From Gammaproteobacteria bacterium (GTDB taxonomy: Bacteria; Pseudomonadota; Gammaproteobacteria; Pseudomonadales; Pseudohongiellaceae), in assembly GCA_003556835.1 (NCBI GenBank), contig PWQG01000035.1, positions 1 to 8,064 of the forward strand: a stretch of 8,064 bases of DNA, in the 5' to 3' direction. Shown in pieces: positions 6,338 to 8,064 of the stretch. How positions within the stretch are numbered: position 1 is the stretch's first letter; each line of letters opens with the position of its first letter. The notes below the pieces were generated by a model. That model saw nothing but the letters and a program-made list of their open reading frames with translations. It was not told the DNA's origin and searched no databases. The translations under genes were made by a program, and so were the position numbers.

Positions 6338-7075
6338 TCATGCTGCGATTCCTGGTTTCTTTTCCTGACGCATCTTTTTCATGAAGGCCTGATACTTGCT
6401 GGCCACCAAAGCCGTATCCCCAGCCGCCTCAACCCTGCCTTTTTCCAGCCAGATGGCTCGTTGACAGAGGCTGTCGACCAGGCCGGCATTGTGTGAAACG
6501 AACACCACGGCCTGGCTTCTTGACATCTTTTCCATCATGGCCGCCTTGGCCTTGTCCCTGAAGTTTTCATCCCCGACACTCAGCGTCTCATCGACCAGCA
6601 TCAGGTCGACATCGAGCGTCATCGCCGTGGCGAAACCGAGTTTAGAACGCATTCCAGAGGAATATTGCAGGACCGGCTGGTCGAAAAAATCCTCCAACTC
6701 GGAAAACTCCTTGATTTCCTCCAGGCTGTTTTCGGCCTGTTTCCTGGAATGCCCCTGCAGCATTGCGCTTAGCTTGGCGTTGTCGCGCCCGGTAAGGTAC
6801 CGGTCAAATCCAAAACCAATGCTGAGCAAGGCTTTTGACAGGGGCTGTTGCGTGTGCTCTTCGATATCGCCGGATGTGACGCGTGCCGCACCCGCAAGCA
6901 CCCTGAGCAACGTCGTCTTCCCACAGCCATTTCGTCCCATGACACCGAAGATTTCCCCTTTACGAATGTCAAAGCTGACATCGTCCAGGGCCCTGAATTC
7001 ACCCTTTCGATGCCACCAACTGCCAGTTGGGAAGGCGACCGTCAGGTTTTTCGCGGTAAGCAGTGAATCGCTCAC
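6338..7075 (-). CDS. wzt: Polysaccharide ABC exporter ATPase, short Wzt/KpsT type
   Basis: 245 residues, one nucleotide-binding domain. Seen: Walker A GRNGCGKTTLL (47-57, K53), ABC signature YSSGMRSKLGFATA (138-151), Walker B DLMLVDE (157-163) with catalytic E163, the Wzt-like D-loop stretch LSVGDENF (165-172), and the switch histidine H195 in VFVSHN. Family knowledge: it powers transfer of undecaprenyl-diphosphate- or lipid-linked glycan through Wzm in the inner membrane. Length matters: O8/O9a-type Wzt proteins are about 400-430 residues, with a C-terminal beta-sandwich that binds the capped glycan end. This protein stops shortly after the ATPase domain with a basic tail, like KpsT or the short Wzt proteins of Klebsiella O2a-type loci. 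It starts with GTG at 7075, inside the end of wzm (GTGA overlap), with AAGGTG eight bases upstream. O antigen versus capsule cannot be decided from this window. Confidence 0.95.
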   Translation of the reverse strand: MSDSLLTAKNLTVAFPTGSWWHRKGEFRALDDVSFDIRKGEIFGVMGRNGCGKTTLLRVLAGAARVTSGDIEEHTQQPLSKALLSIGFGFDRYLTGRDNAKLSAMLQGHSRKQAENSLEEIKEFSELEDFFDQPVLQYSSGMRSKLGFATAMTLDVDLMLVDETLSVGDENFRDKAKAAMMEKMSRSQAVVFVSHNAGLVDSLCQRAIWLEKGRVEAAGDTALVASKYQAFMKKMRQEKKPGIAA

Positions 7076-7857
7076 GAGTACAACACCTTGTTGGTCAGCA
7101 TGTATCGACTGAGCCGGTAGAGACCGAATAAGGCAGCCGCAGCCACAAGTCCACCAAAGAAAAGAAGGCCCAGGTGAAGCCAGTCGGGCTGGGACTGGTG
7201 GAGCAGAATCTGTCGATAGCTGTCAATCAAGAATGCCAGAGGATTCCACAACAGCAATTGCTCGCGCATGGGCGAGGGCAACTCATTGACATCCCAGAAA
7301 ATGCCTGACAGGAACATCATGATCAGGACCAGGATGGAAATCAGCATCTTGACGTCAGGAATCAGCGAACTGATCCAGCCTGCGGCAAGCACCAATGGCA
7401 TCATCACGGCCATCTGCGTCAGGGCGATCACGGGCAGCAAGAGCCAATGGCTGCTGGGGAAATGACCCTGCAACAGCAAAAACAACAGGACAGCAACAAA
7501 AGCGACGATTTGCTTGTACATGTTCTGAAAAAAGTCGACCATGGGGAACAGTTCTGGTCGTATGGCTGCATTCGTCAGCAGGTCACGGCCACCAAAAATG
7601 CTGTTGGCGCCGCCATTGATGCACTTGGCAAACCACAGATACGGGATTTTTCCGAGCACCAGAAAGACCACGAAATCCGGTGTTCTGAAATCGAGAACGA
7701 CCGCAAAGACGAAGTAGAAGGCCGCGACGAACAGCGCTGGCTCCAGCAGCCACCACAAATAGCTCAGGTAGGTCTTGAGCGCCTCCGATTTGAGCTTCAT
7801 GCGCGCATAGGTGTTGACCAGCACCCAGAAACCCAGGAAATCTCTCAGACCATTCAT
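7072..7857 (-). CDS. wzm: Polysaccharide ABC exporter permease, Wzm/ABC-2 type
   Basis: 261 residues from the ATG at 7857. Seen: an N-terminal cytoplasmic segment with basic residues (RMKLKSEALKTYLSYLWWLLEP, residues 19-40), matching the 'RY..S.LG.lW.ll.P' entry of ABC-2 glycan exporters. About six hydrophobic segments follow, near 36-55, 62-80, 116-131, 138-160, 169-186 and 228-248. The segment SGIFWDVNELPSPMREQLLLWNP (184-206) contains the W-N-P motif before the last part, typical of Wzm/KpsM/RfbA proteins. Role: forms the inner-membrane channel for the finished lipid-linked glycan together with Wzt. The frame stays open up to 8007, but that stretch is Ser/Arg-rich and overlaps the upstream gene in another frame, so ATG 7857 is preferred. 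It lies 13 bp after the upstream stop and has no clear ribosome site, so it may depend on coupling. Confidence 0.93.
   Translation of the reverse strand: MNGLRDFLGFWVLVNTYARMKLKSEALKTYLSYLWWLLEPALFVAAFYFVFAVVLDFRTPDFVVFLVLGKIPYLWFAKCINGGANSIFGGRDLLTNAAIRPELFPMVDFFQNMYKQIVAFVAVLLFLLLQGHFPSSHWLLLPVIALTQMAVMMPLVLAAGWISSLIPDVKMLISILVLIMMFLSGIFWDVNELPSPMREQLLLWNPLAFLIDSYRQILLHQSQPDWLHLGLLFFGGLVAAAALFGLYRLSRYMLTNKVLYS
7084..7089 (-). promoter_or_regulatory. Ribosome binding site for wzt
   Basis: AAGGTG on the minus strand, 8 nt before the GTG at 7075 and located within the last codons of wzm. It supports the GTG start and, with the 4-bp GTGA overlap, indicates coupled translation of the two exporter subunits. 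Confidence 0.65.
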
Positions 7858-7870
7858 CAGGGCTGATCTG

Positions 7871-8064
7871 TCATCGCTCGAAGATGGTCTTTTCACGCTT
7901 GAGCACGAAGCGGCGAAAGTAACGCCAGTAGCGGCCGAGGAAGAACTCCTGTCCGCCCACGATCTGGCGGAAGGTGAGGCGCGGTTTGGGCTGCTGACTG
8001 CGGGCACCGCGAATGCTTGGCCATTGACCGGCGGTGCGCTTGAGCGCCAGCCACTGCACCTTCA
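7871..8064 (-). CDS. 3' end of an unidentified gene (last 63 full codons visible)
   Basis: The frame enters from the right edge and stops with TGA at 7871-7873, 13 bp before wzm. The visible protein is very basic and aromatic (for example FFLGRYWRYFRRFVLKREK, residues 39-57 counting from the first complete codon) and ends TIFER. There is no membrane segment. The window edge leaves the bases TG of an incomplete codon, so either an ATG/GTG start at the edge or a longer gene is possible. Basic, aromatic C-terminal tails like this occur on glycosyltransferases in such loci, which would fit, but no motif proves it. The close spacing places it in the same operon as wzm-wzt. Confidence 0.6.
   Translation of the reverse strand, partial: KVQWLALKRTAGQWPSIRGARSQQPKPRLTFRQIVGGQEFFLGRYWRYFRRFVLKREKTIFER

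Noticed and set aside
6278..6341. Short 21-codon frame starting with an ATG that overlaps the wzt stop (ATGA)
   Set aside because: Ends at a TAG after 21 codons, out of frame with the sulfotransferase and without a recognisable product. A leader peptide is conceivable, but nothing supports it.
5468..6496. 342-codon plus-strand open frame over the sulfotransferase
   Set aside because: Crosses two real minus-strand genes with clear catalytic motifs; no family signature of its own.
7858..8007. 50-residue N-terminal extension of Wzm
   Set aside because: Ser/Arg/Ala-rich out-of-frame reading of the upstream gene; the family starts near the ATG at 7857.

Overview
The window is GC-rich bacterial DNA. 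It carries a single-strand, tightly packed surface-polysaccharide locus: all seven genes lie on the minus strand and are transcribed from the right edge to the left. The content (Wzm/Wzt-type ABC exporter, RmlB, a carbohydrate sulfotransferase) and the style of the exported protein point to a Gram-negative, probably a gammaproteobacterium. The C-terminal tail of the exported protein (I-F-K-D-R-F-E) resembles tails I remember from Xanthomonadales and Wenzhouxiangella-like bacteria. That placement is an inference from memory, not a search result.

In order of transcription: the last ~63 codons of an unidentified gene (7871-8064); wzm, the exporter permease (7072-7857); wzt, the exporter ATPase without the extra C-terminal glycan-binding domain (6338-7075, overlapping wzm by 4 bp); a sulfotransferase with clear PAPS-binding motifs (5330-6304); and an exported 594-residue beta-rich protein built from two copies of a two-domain unit (3538-5322). 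After a 162-bp gap, the only sizeable non-coding stretch, come a 406-residue coiled-coil protein (2155-3375), an FkbM-like methyltransferase fused to a ~240-residue coiled coil (746-2143), and the first 246 codons of rmlB (1-738, cut by the window edge).

Working model: a rhamnose-containing (RmlB), sulfated glycan is finished in the cytoplasm and exported by Wzm/Wzt. The methyltransferase-coiled-coil protein has the layout of WbdD, the chain terminator and molecular ruler of E. coli O8/O9a-type O antigens, but with an FkbM-like domain instead. The adjacent 406-residue coiled-coil protein could be its partner or scaffold. Because this Wzt is short, a terminal methyl group would not be read by the exporter as in O9a. 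The length-control module and its neighbours are therefore the least ordinary part of the window. No RNA genes, insertion sequences, CRISPR arrays or convincing terminators were seen.
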